In this document: positions 9,324 to 17,521 of the stretch, piece after piece | How positions within the stretch are numbered: the stretch's first letter is position 1 | How the letters are laid out: the number at the start of each line of letters is the position of its first letter | NCBI GenBank assembly: GCA_036677505.1 | Contig: JAVBWK010000036.1 | Coordinates: 1 to 64,000 of the forward strand | From: UBA2227 sp036677505 | Lineage (GTDB): Bacteria; Bacillota_I; Bacilli_A; Erysipelotrichales; Erysipelotrichaceae | Direction of reading: 5' to 3' | DNA: 64,000 nt | Notes under the pieces: model-generated | Databases searched by the model: none | What the model saw: the letters and a program-made list of their open reading frames with translations, nothing else | What the model was told of the DNA's origin: nothing | Made by a program: the position numbers and the translations under genes

Positions 9324-12300
9324 CTACGATTTTAGCTGAAGGCTTCTGACAAGACAACTGCCATTTTCTTCCAGTTTACCGCTGATTTCAACTATTGCTC
9401 CCTTTTGTAGTATCTCCCAAACCTTTTGATAGACGTTGGGCAAACAAACACAATCCATAAAACTGCTTTCGTCACTGACCGAGATAAATGCCATCATATC
9501 CCCTTTTTTGGTCCGATGGGTTTTCACTCTCTGGATCATGGCAATAAACGTCACATCACCGACTTTGCCCGTCAGTTTGCTGATATGCGGATAATTAATT
9601 TTACTGTTTGCACGAACAGAAATCAAGGGATGCTCTCCAAGATAGAATCCAAGCACTTCCTTTTCTTTCTCACTGCGAACCAACGGCTGATCTTTTACGA
9701 TGATTGGAATCGGCTTGCTTACCAGCTGCAAATCGATCCTGCTTTGTCCGCTGATTTCAATCCGGACAAGATCCGCATAACTGATAGCATCATCCAGTGA
9801 GGCAATCATCGTTGCCCGACTTAAATGAAACTCATCCAATGCACCTGCATGGATCAGCGTCTCGATCCATTTGCTCAAAAACCGATAGACGAGCATTCGC
9901 GCAACAAAATCATAGTAATCCGTGAATATCCCGTTTGCAGAACGGTCATTTTGAATCATCGTGTACGCTGCCTGACCGATGCCTTTGATAGCAACGATCG
10001 GAAAGCGGATCGACTTGCCTTCAATCACGAACTTATCTTTGCTTGAATTTACGGAAGGAGGCAGTACCTGAACACCTCTTTGTCGGCACTCATCCAGATA
10101 TTCCGCAGTTTTGGTTTCAGAACCGATTACGCTCGTAAGTAAACTTGTATAAAACAGCAGCGGGTAATTTGCTTTCAAGTAGGCCATCTGATATGAAATA
10201 AGCGCATAAGCTACTGAATGCGATTTATTAAATCCGTAATTGGCAAACTTGAGTATCAAATCGAATAAAGTGATAGCTACGTTTTCATTGACCCCGTTAC
10301 CGACACATCCCGAAACAAAATCATGTTTCAGTGCAAGGATTTCTTCTTCTTTCTTCTTACTCACAGCTTTGCGTAATATATCCGCTTTTGCCAGTGAAAA
10401 CCCGGCGATTTTCTGGGTTACGAGCATGATCTGTTCCTGATAGATCATAATACCGTAAGTGGACTGCAGGATCGGCTTAAGATCAGGCAATAAATATCTG
10501 ATACTTGACGGATCGGCTTTCATCTTTAAGTAAAGTGGAATATTCTCCATCGGTCCCGGGCGAAATAAGGCAATCGTGGCAACGATATCATCAAAGCGAT
10601 CCGGTTTCATCTTCTTGATCAAGGCTTTCATGCCCTCTGATTCCAACTGGAAAACCCCGACAGTATCTCCTTTACTGATCAGCTGATATGTTTTCTCATC
10701 ATCCAGAGGAATCTTCAAGATGTCGATCGTGTCATCCATGCGGTTGATGATTTCATCGATGATCGTCAGATTGCGCAATCCCAAAAAATCCATTTTGATC
10801 AGTCCGACATCTTCAAGATACTCCATCGTGTATTGTGTGGAGTACAGATCTTCTTCGACCGATATCAGTGGTATGACTTGTTGTAACGGTTTTTTTGACA
10901 TGACGATCCCGGCAGCGTGGGTCGATACATGTCTTGGCATTCCTTCCAGACGTAACGCCATTTCAAACACTTTCTGAAGCGCGATGTCCGACGATAAAGC
11001 CAGACGAAACCGTTCTGACTGATCATAAGCTTCTTGTAACGAGATTTTAACAGCGTTGGGTACCGCTTTGCTTAACATGTCGATATCTCGCAAGGGTATC
11101 TCATACACCCTTCCGACATCGCGTATGCATTGCTTCGCTGCCAATGTTCCAAATGTCACGATATGGGCTATATGATCCTCCCCGTATTTTTCTTTGACAT
11201 AACGGATCACTTCATCCCGCCGGTTGTCAGGAAAATCGATATCGATGTCCGGCATGGATATCCGCTGAGGATTCAAAAATCGTTCAAAAAGCAAATCGTA
11301 TACAATCGGATCAACATGTGTAATACCAAGGACATAGGCAACCAGTGAACCGGCTGACGATCCGCGGCCCGGACCGACATAAATACCTTGCGTTTTAGCA
11401 TAACGAATCAGATCCCAAACAATCAGGAAATAATCTTCATAATTCATGGATGTGATCACATCCAGTTCATATTTTAACCGGGCGTGATACCCTTCCGGAA
11501 TCTCACCGTTGAAACGTTTTTTTAAACCCAACAGGCACAGCTGTGTCAGATACTGTTTACTGTTGATGTTGGGCTGCAATGGAAACTGCGGCAGCGATGT
11601 CAGATTATTTATACTGAAATTCTCGCATTTTCCGGCAATTTCATCACTGGCAATCAAATCATCGATATCATACAGAAAGACCATCTCGTTGGTATCCAGT
11701 AAATGGCGATTGGGCTGAGTAATCAGAGATTTATCTTTTATGGTCAGGCCCAGACGAATACCGGTAACGACCCGATAAGCATCCTGATCATCAGGATCGG
11801 AATAATATACTTTCGGCAGTGCAACGGTTTTCATCCCTTTGGATGTAATGTACGGTTTTGCCCATTGATTCAGCTGCTTCCAAAACGGTGATTCATTGGC
11901 AGAAAGGCCGATATAGACATCAGGAAAATGCCTATGTAACACATCAAGTTTGTCAAATAACCCTTGTACATCCTGCCGGATCATGTCCCCTTCCAGCCAT
12001 CCGCCTTCCGAAAGCACGATGACGACCAAGTCATCAAAGCTACCTTGATCAGGATTTGACTCAACAGGTCCTTTAACCTGGCTGGCCAATGTCGAATGAC
12101 GGATCAGCTGCCGGTATCCATGGATGTTTTTTGCGATCATCACGACCGGAACCGTCTGTTGACGGATGGAAAACTCGATCGCACATCCGATTAGCGGCTG
12201 AATATCGTTCTTTTTGCATTGAAAAACAAATTCTGCGATTCCGTGCATGGTATGAATGTCAGTCAGAGCAATCGCTGAAAATCCGCGTTTCTTTGCGGTG

Positions 12301-12374
12301 GTAACAACTTGCTCAACGGACATCATTCCCTGTAAAAGCGAGAAATGACTCAATGTATAAAGATGGACGCTCAC
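9324..12374 (-). CDS. dnaE: DNA polymerase III alpha subunit (DnaE)
   Basis: 1016-aa C-family replicative polymerase. An N-terminal PHP domain is followed by the palm with the catalytic Asp pair in PDIDIDFPDNR and the third acidic residue in KMDFLGLRNL. The beta-binding and tandem HhH region comes next, then a C-terminal OB fold (VTFIAMIQRVKTHRTKKGD). The PHP signature is degenerate: HLYTLSHFSLLQG lacks the second His of the usual HxH metal site, so proofreading by this domain is unlikely. The length is short compared with about 1160 aa for E. coli DnaE. The start is a GTG with AAAGAG upstream. Confidence 0.95.
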   Translation of the reverse strand: MSVHLYTLSHFSLLQGMMSVEQVVTTAKKRGFSAIALTDIHTMHGIAEFVFQCKKNDIQPLIGCAIEFSIRQQTVPVVMIAKNIHGYRQLIRHSTLASQVKGPVESNPDQGSFDDLVVIVLSEGGWLEGDMIRQDVQGLFDKLDVLHRHFPDVYIGLSANESPFWKQLNQWAKPYITSKGMKTVALPKVYYSDPDDQDAYRVVTGIRLGLTIKDKSLITQPNRHLLDTNEMVFLYDIDDLIASDEIAGKCENFSINNLTSLPQFPLQPNINSKQYLTQLCLLGLKKRFNGEIPEGYHARLKYELDVITSMNYEDYFLIVWDLIRYAKTQGIYVGPGRGSSAGSLVAYVLGITHVDPIVYDLLFERFLNPQRISMPDIDIDFPDNRRDEVIRYVKEKYGEDHIAHIVTFGTLAAKQCIRDVGRVYEIPLRDIDMLSKAVPNAVKISLQEAYDQSERFRLALSSDIALQKVFEMALRLEGMPRHVSTHAAGIVMSKKPLQQVIPLISVEEDLYSTQYTMEYLEDVGLIKMDFLGLRNLTIIDEIINRMDDTIDILKIPLDDEKTYQLISKGDTVGVFQLESEGMKALIKKMKPDRFDDIVATIALFRPGPMENIPLYLKMKADPSSIRYLLPDLKPILQSTYGIMIYQEQIMLVTQKIAGFSLAKADILRKAVSKKKEEEILALKHDFVSGCVGNGVNENVAITLFDLILKFANYGFNKSHSVAYALISYQMAYLKANYPLLFYTSLLTSVIGSETKTAEYLDECRQRGVQVLPPSVNSSKDKFVIEGKSIRFPIVAIKGIGQAAYTMIQNDRSANGIFTDYYDFVARMLVYRFLSKWIETLIHAGALDEFHLSRATMIASLDDAISYADLVRIEISGQSRIDLQLVSKPIPIIVKDQPLVRSEKEKEVLGFYLGEHPLISVRANSKINYPHISKLTGKVGDVTFIAMIQRVKTHRTKKGDMMAFISVSDESSFMDCVCLPNVYQKVWEILQKGAIVEISGKLEENGSCLVRSLQLKS

Positions 12375-12417
12375 ATCATCAACTCTTTCTGATATATATC
12401 ATATTATATCACAGAAA

Positions 12418-12439
12418 ATAAAAAGAGCGCGTTGCGCTC
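12418..12439 (-). terminator. Intrinsic terminator after the 550-aa membrane protein gene
   Basis: On the minus strand: stem GAGCGC / GCGCTC with loop AAC followed by TTTTTA. The TGA stop codon of the upstream gene overlaps the first bases of the stem. A TATAAT for dnaE follows shortly after. Confidence 0.82.
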
Positions 12440-14090
12440 AATAATCCACAGACAGATGATCAAACTCACTGACAATGATGACATTGCCCTCTGTTTCAAA
12501 GAAACTGATCTGAATGCTGTCACCTTCGGAAGCAAACACGACTTCCATCGATACTGCTATCGGCACGACAAACAGACGGGTATCTTCATCAAAGGTCAGA
12601 TAATAAGTCGTGTTGCCATCAACAATTGCCGTATGTACGCTGGCTACGGTCAATGTCAGAGTTTCATACGTCTCTTTATCATCAGTGATCATACCGACTT
12701 CTTTCAACTGCCTCATATAGTCACGTTGTGCCGCAGATACCGACTCACCGACACCGACGGCAGCATAGTTGCTTACCGCAACAAATGAGTACATCTTGAC
12801 AAGACCTTCCTGATCTTTCAGTGATACGAAGTAGGTAGGGATCGAAGAAACATTTAGCAACACCGGGAATGTTGACCGGTAACCCAAATGCTGAACCTGC
12901 CCTTCGGCCGAACTCATAGCCGCATATTCATCGGCACCGCCGATACGGTAGAAAGTAGCTTCACGGGTACGAAGATTAATCAAAGCAAATCCGACAATCG
13001 ACCGATCCGAGCCGACGGATGTCAGACCGCTGTATACATGGACCTGACCGTTGATCGTAACATAGTTGTACCCGTCAGTTGTCTGTAACATATCCTTCTG
13101 ATTGAACAGTGTATTGATAAAGCCGTTGACATAATAACCCCAGTTATCGATCTGCGCCCAAGCAATATCGGTTGGCTGAACTCTGTCGACCCATGCCGGA
13201 ACTTCCGCTATGTCATAATATTCAGAATCGCCGCTGACTGGATCGACAATGACGGCTCCGATGGCATTGAGACCGCCAAAAACATTGATTTGCGGCTCAA
13301 TGACGGAAATGACCCAGTATGGCTTTCCGGCATCATCAATCTCAAAGGAATAATCACTAAGAATCTTCGTTCGATATTTAAAACGGACATGTCTTTGTAA
13401 ATCTTGTGAGAAAAACGCGCTTGGAGAATATTTCATGCCTTCGGGCAGCGATATCAGTGAAACATCGGTCGGATTGGTGACATTGACACGTACAAATCCC
13501 GGAATACCTTCGTTGCGGTTTTGAAACCACTTGAATAGCTCGCGATACTGCAGCGGTGAAACACGATAAATCTGATCGTTTGAACTGACCAGCGTGTATT
13601 CTGAGTCCACATAGTACTGAGAGCCAAGCCCTTGGACTGTCCCAATCTGTTTTTCCCCCAACTGCTGAGCTGTCTGTTTGTCAACGACCGGAATCCGGTT
13701 GAGCTCAATCGAAGCAAAGTCACGGGTGAATTCCTTTACTTCTTTAATGACGATTTGATCGCGAAACTTAGCAGCATTCAGCATTTCCGAACTCAGGATG
13801 CCAAAAACAAAAACATAGGCAATGAGCAGACCGGCCAACATATAGGCTGTTTTTGATATCCGGTTGATGCTTAAAGTGAAGATCTGGTCTATGGTCGCAA
13901 AGACGATCAGCGCAAATGCAAGCATAAAAACAAACGAAGGACTGCGTAAATTCCATGCCGGCAGCGTGATATAGTCGTAAACAAATAATCCGGTTAATGT
14001 TAAAAACCCGGCCAAAAGATGACCGCCCTTTTTGGGTTTCGTACTTTTGACGCGGATATTTTTCCCGAAAGTAAATTTAAACTGTGTCAT
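12438..14090 (-). CDS. Membrane protein of unknown function with a large extracytoplasmic domain
   Basis: 550-aa protein; no family recognised. After a basic N-terminus (KSTKPKKGG) come three predicted TM helices (about residues 22-42, 50-70 and 79-101). About 440 residues rich in beta structure, aromatics and Ser/Thr follow, expected outside the membrane. The region with PYWVISVIEPQINVFGG and ATFYRIGGADE looks like a repeated small alpha/beta sensor or propeptide fold, but this is only an impression. It is the last gene of the smc-ftsY-ylxM-ackA-nrnA operon and overlaps nrnA by 14 bases, so it is co-expressed with chromosome and secretion functions. A terminator follows. Confidence 0.75.
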   Translation of the reverse strand: MTQFKFTFGKNIRVKSTKPKKGGHLLAGFLTLTGLFVYDYITLPAWNLRSPSFVFMLAFALIVFATIDQIFTLSINRISKTAYMLAGLLIAYVFVFGILSSEMLNAAKFRDQIVIKEVKEFTRDFASIELNRIPVVDKQTAQQLGEKQIGTVQGLGSQYYVDSEYTLVSSNDQIYRVSPLQYRELFKWFQNRNEGIPGFVRVNVTNPTDVSLISLPEGMKYSPSAFFSQDLQRHVRFKYRTKILSDYSFEIDDAGKPYWVISVIEPQINVFGGLNAIGAVIVDPVSGDSEYYDIAEVPAWVDRVQPTDIAWAQIDNWGYYVNGFINTLFNQKDMLQTTDGYNYVTINGQVHVYSGLTSVGSDRSIVGFALINLRTREATFYRIGGADEYAAMSSAEGQVQHLGYRSTFPVLLNVSSIPTYFVSLKDQEGLVKMYSFVAVSNYAAVGVGESVSAAQRDYMRQLKEVGMITDDKETYETLTLTVASVHTAIVDGNTTYYLTFDEDTRLFVVPIAVSMEVVFASEGDSIQISFFETEGNVIIVSEFDHLSVDY

Positions 14091-15042
14091 TGTGCTTCGC
14101 CTCCTTGATCCGTAAGCAGCACTCTTGGATGATTTCTAATGCTTCTTCCCTCGAACAACCCTTAACAGCGGCTGCATTGCGGTGTCCGCCGCCGCGATAC
14201 CGTTGAGCGATGTCATTGACCGCAATTTTCTTGGATCGTAATGAACCGTTAAAGAATCGTCGGCCTTCTTCGTTATGCTCAATAAACAAGGCCCAAGCCT
14301 CAAAATCCCGTACACCGCCAAAGTCAGTGATCCGTTCTTTTGCATCATTGGCACTGACTCCGTACTCCTCCATCAGTTCCAAGGTAACGAAACTGTAGGC
14401 CATTCCGCAAGGCTCGATAATTGCGTTGGTCCGCAAGAAGTTTGAAAAACGATATTCTTTTGATGATACCGAAAACATTTCTTCATTAAGCTTAGTCAGA
14501 TTTAAATCGCTTTGAGCCAGATAAGCAGCCATACGCAATGTATGGGCTGAGGTATTGTTAGTCGAAAACTTCAGTGTATCAGTCAGTAATCCCATGTATA
14601 AGAACTCAGCGGTTGCTTTGGGTAATGGTTTTATGACAACGGTCTCCAAAAATTCCGCAATAATCTCGCAGGTGGCTGCCCGATGTTCAAAAATATACTT
14701 TTTCTGACCGAAAGTTTCATGAAGCGGATGATGATCGATTTGAATGATCATCTTGGCTATGCTGTATCGCTGATCATCGATGCGTTTGGCATTGGCCGTA
14801 TCCAGGACGATAGCCAGAGATTCCTGTATGATCTCATCACTGACCGTATCGGGAATAGGAAACATCTCCGGTTTGACTCCGACATGTCTGCCCAAAGCAT
14901 AGACTTTCTTCTTGGGATATGTTGATTTCAGCCAGCTGACCAATCCCCATTGACTGCCCAAAGCGTCAGCATCCGGAATCAGATGGCGAAAAACGCAAAT
15001 GATGGGTGCTTTTTCGATTTCGTGCAGTAATCCGTCAAACAT
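14077..15042 (-). CDS. nrnA: DHH phosphoesterase, NrnA-type nanoRNase / pAp phosphatase
   Basis: 321-aa DHH/DHHA1 protein. Motifs are DADALGSQ (motif I), VLDTANAKRID, IDHHPLHETFG (the DHH motif) and the DHHA1 signature YRGGGHRNAAA. NrnA degrades nanoRNAs and dephosphorylates pAp; a c-di-AMP/pApA role (GdpP-like) is less likely because there are no TM, PAS or GGDEF parts. ATG at 15042 was chosen; the in-frame TTG at 15048 adds two residues and overlaps the ackA stop. It sits inside the smc operon between ackA and the unknown membrane protein. Confidence 0.9.
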   Translation of the reverse strand: MFDGLLHEIEKAPIICVFRHLIPDADALGSQWGLVSWLKSTYPKKKVYALGRHVGVKPEMFPIPDTVSDEIIQESLAIVLDTANAKRIDDQRYSIAKMIIQIDHHPLHETFGQKKYIFEHRAATCEIIAEFLETVVIKPLPKATAEFLYMGLLTDTLKFSTNNTSAHTLRMAAYLAQSDLNLTKLNEEMFSVSSKEYRFSNFLRTNAIIEPCGMAYSFVTLELMEEYGVSANDAKERITDFGGVRDFEAWALFIEHNEEGRRFFNGSLRSKKIAVNDIAQRYRGGGHRNAAAVKGCSREEALEIIQECCLRIKEAKHNDTV

Positions 15043-15044
15043 GA

Positions 15045-16241
15045 TCAAAGTCCCAGACAGACGACGGTATCGCGGGCAATGACCAACTCTTCATTGGTCG
15101 GAACTAACCAAACCTGAACCTTAGAGTTTTCTTTAGATAATAAAACCTCTTTGCCGCGTACCTTGCGATTAAGTTCAATATCAAACTCGATGTGCAGTGC
15201 TTTTGCAATGCGGCTGATCACATCAAAACGTACTCCGTAATCATTTTCTCCAACACCGCCGGTAAACACGATGGCATCGACTCCGCCCATTTGCACGAAG
15301 TAGCTGCCGATGGTCTGAGCAATACGGTTAGCATACAGATTACGGGTCAAAATCGCACTGGGATCCCCTTCTTCAAACGCTCTTTCGATTTCACGGGCAT
15401 CCGATGACATCTCACTGACACCGAGCATGCCAGATTTTTTATTGAAAATATCGATGACTTCTTTGGCTGATTTGCCGGTTTTATCCATGACAAAGGTCAG
15501 AATGGCCGGGTCGACATCGCCGCTGCGGGTGCCCATCATGATACCGGCCAACGGTGTAAATCCCATCGAGGTATTGACTGACTTTCCGTTTTGAACGGCA
15601 CAGATCGAGGCTCCGTTGCCCAAATGACAGGTGATGACATTCAGTGTTTCAACCGATTTTCCCATCAGTTCGGCCACCCGCTGCGAAACGTAGAAATGGG
15701 ATGTTCCGTGGAATCCGTAGCGACGGATTTTGTATTGCTTATAAAACTCCATCGGCAGCGGATACATGTAGATATCTTTGGGCATGGTCTGATGGAAAGC
15801 GGTGTCAAATACAGCGACATGACGGGCTAAAGGAAGTTCCTTTTTAAATGCGCGATATCCGATAAGATTGGCTGGGTTATGCAACGGAGCCAGATCAGAC
15901 AGACTTTCGATATCATGCTCGACTTTCTCATCAATCTCAACTGAACTTGAATAAAGTTCACCGCCGTGAACTACGCGATGACCGACACCGACGATTTCAT
16001 CCAAAGATGATACGATTCCGTGTTTGACCAAGGCTTCAAGCAGCATGGATACGGCAACTTTGTGGTCCGGGATGGGCTGGGTAACCGTGACCTTTTGGCC
16101 ATCGAATTTAATAGTAAAAATGGCATCTTCAAAACCGATGCGCTCAACGATCCCGTTGGTCAAAACGGTTTCATCCGGCATGGTAAACAACTGAAATTTC
16201 AATGAAGAACTGCCTGCGTTAACGGATATTACTTTACTCAT
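15045..16241 (-). CDS. ackA: Acetate kinase
   Basis: 398-aa acetate kinase, converting acetyl phosphate and ADP to acetate and ATP, the energy-yielding step of acetate fermentation. The ASKHA-fold signatures are NAGSSSLKFQLF at the N-terminus, AVFDTAFHQTMP, GFHGTSHFYVSQR, GNGASICAV and FTGGVGEN. It overlaps ylxM by 8 bases (ATGAGTAA) and is embedded in an operon of chromosome-segregation and SRP genes, which is unusual; no phosphotransacetylase gene is adjacent. Fermentative acetate formation fits the hydrogenase at the left end of the window. Confidence 0.97.
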   Translation of the reverse strand: MSKVISVNAGSSSLKFQLFTMPDETVLTNGIVERIGFEDAIFTIKFDGQKVTVTQPIPDHKVAVSMLLEALVKHGIVSSLDEIVGVGHRVVHGGELYSSSVEIDEKVEHDIESLSDLAPLHNPANLIGYRAFKKELPLARHVAVFDTAFHQTMPKDIYMYPLPMEFYKQYKIRRYGFHGTSHFYVSQRVAELMGKSVETLNVITCHLGNGASICAVQNGKSVNTSMGFTPLAGIMMGTRSGDVDPAILTFVMDKTGKSAKEVIDIFNKKSGMLGVSEMSSDAREIERAFEEGDPSAILTRNLYANRIAQTIGSYFVQMGGVDAIVFTGGVGENDYGVRFDVISRIAKALHIEFDIELNRKVRGKEVLLSKENSKVQVWLVPTNEELVIARDTVVCLGL

Positions 16242-16566
16242 GTTTATCTCCTTTTATATTTTTTTCAAACGTGTCAATTATAGCACGGACCGATGGTTGG
16301 TTCAAAGCTTTTAAGTCGGAAATCATTTGCTGATGTTTTTGGTAGAAATCCAGTGCACCTACCTTTTCTTCCACGGAATTCAGCATTTTCTCAACGCGTT
16401 TGACGGTATCAAAAACGGCGTTGTGACTTATGTTAAGAATTTCGGCGATTTCTCTTAGTGAGTAATCATCATGATAATACATATGCATGACTTCGCGTTG
16501 GTGTGATGTAAGCAACTCTTCATACCAGTCCAGTAAATCATTCATTTTCGCTGTTTTATCGAACAT
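16234..16566 (-). CDS. ylxM: YlxM-family SRP-associated DNA-binding-like protein
   Basis: 110-aa helix-turn-helix protein of the YlxM/p13 family, which resembles sigma-70 region 4 (LTSHQREVMHMYYHDDYSLREIAEILNIS). In Gram-positive bacteria it is linked to the signal recognition particle pathway and modulates Ffh/FtsY. The start MFDKTAKMND (16566) was chosen because GAGGG precedes it and the family begins there. It overlaps the end of ftsY by 11 bases. Usually ylxM is followed by ffh; here ackA follows and ffh lies about 40 kb away. Confidence 0.92.
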   Translation of the reverse strand: MFDKTAKMNDLLDWYEELLTSHQREVMHMYYHDDYSLREIAEILNISHNAVFDTVKRVEKMLNSVEEKVGALDFYQKHQQMISDLKALNQPSVRAIIDTFEKNIKGDKHE

Positions 16567-17521
16567 TCTCTTTACCCTCAAACAGACTGTAGAGATAGGC
16601 ATCTTTGTCAAACGGGCGAAGATCTTCAGGTTTCTCACCTAATCCCAAGAAAATCACTCCGATACCGGTTTCTTCTTTGATCGTCATGATAATCCCGCCA
16701 CGGGCCGTCCCATCCATTTTTGTTAAGATAATGCCGCCGACCTCGGTCGCTTCCATAAAAACTTTGGCCTGCGAAAGTCCGTTCTGACCGGTCGTGGCAT
16801 CCAGCACCAACCAAATGGCATGAGGACCGCCTTCAATTTCCTTACCGATTACACGGAACATTTTTGCCAGTTCGTTCATCAGATTGGTCTTGTTTTGCAA
16901 ACGGCCGGCTGTGTCACAAAGCAACACGTCAATCTGATGAGCCTTGGCATAGCGACAGGCATCGACCAGAACCGATGCGGGGTCCTGCTGAGGTTTGCCG
17001 GTGATACATACAACACCGACACGTTGTGCCCATGTGCTTAATTGCTCGATGGCGGCAGCCCTGAAGGTATCTGCGGCAGCCAAGGCAACCGATAATCCCT
17101 CATTTTTATATTTTTGAGCTAGTTTGGCGATCGTCGTCGTTTTTCCGCTTCCATTGACTCCGACGATCAAGACGACGGTCGGTCCCTCTAAAGCCAGCAT
17201 CAGGTCTAGCGGAAAATCACCGTATAACTCGGACATGACGGAAATGAGTATCGCTTTGGACTCGGCCATAGAACCTTCATGGCGCAACAACTGTTTCTTG
17301 AACGCAGATATGATCTTGTTGGCTGTGGATATGCTGATATCACTTTCCACAAGGATCATCATGAGTTCTTCAAACCACTCATCATTTCTGTCTCGGTGTT
17401 CATCGAACAGATTCGACATACGATTCTGCCATTGCCGGTTGGATCTTTCAAATCCGGATAAGTAAATATCCTTATCTGTTTTTTTAAGAAATTTTTCTTT
17501 CAGCTGATCAAGAAATCCCAT
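16556..17521 (-). CDS. ftsY: Signal recognition particle receptor FtsY
   Basis: 321-aa SRP receptor GTPase that docks ribosome-nascent-chain-SRP complexes at the membrane. It has an NG domain with the P-loop GVNGSGKTTT, DTFRAAAIEQL, DTAGRLQNK, TKMDGTARGG and GLGEKPEDLRPFD. The N-terminal acidic A domain is very short, as in Bacillus. The start MGFLDQLKEKF (17521) has GAGGATATTC upstream; the longer frame would extend into smc. It overlaps smc by 14 bases. Confidence 0.96.
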   Translation of the reverse strand: MGFLDQLKEKFLKKTDKDIYLSGFERSNRQWQNRMSNLFDEHRDRNDEWFEELMMILVESDISISTANKIISAFKKQLLRHEGSMAESKAILISVMSELYGDFPLDLMLALEGPTVVLIVGVNGSGKTTTIAKLAQKYKNEGLSVALAAADTFRAAAIEQLSTWAQRVGVVCITGKPQQDPASVLVDACRYAKAHQIDVLLCDTAGRLQNKTNLMNELAKMFRVIGKEIEGGPHAIWLVLDATTGQNGLSQAKVFMEATEVGGIILTKMDGTARGGIIMTIKEETGIGVIFLGLGEKPEDLRPFDKDAYLYSLFEGKENVR

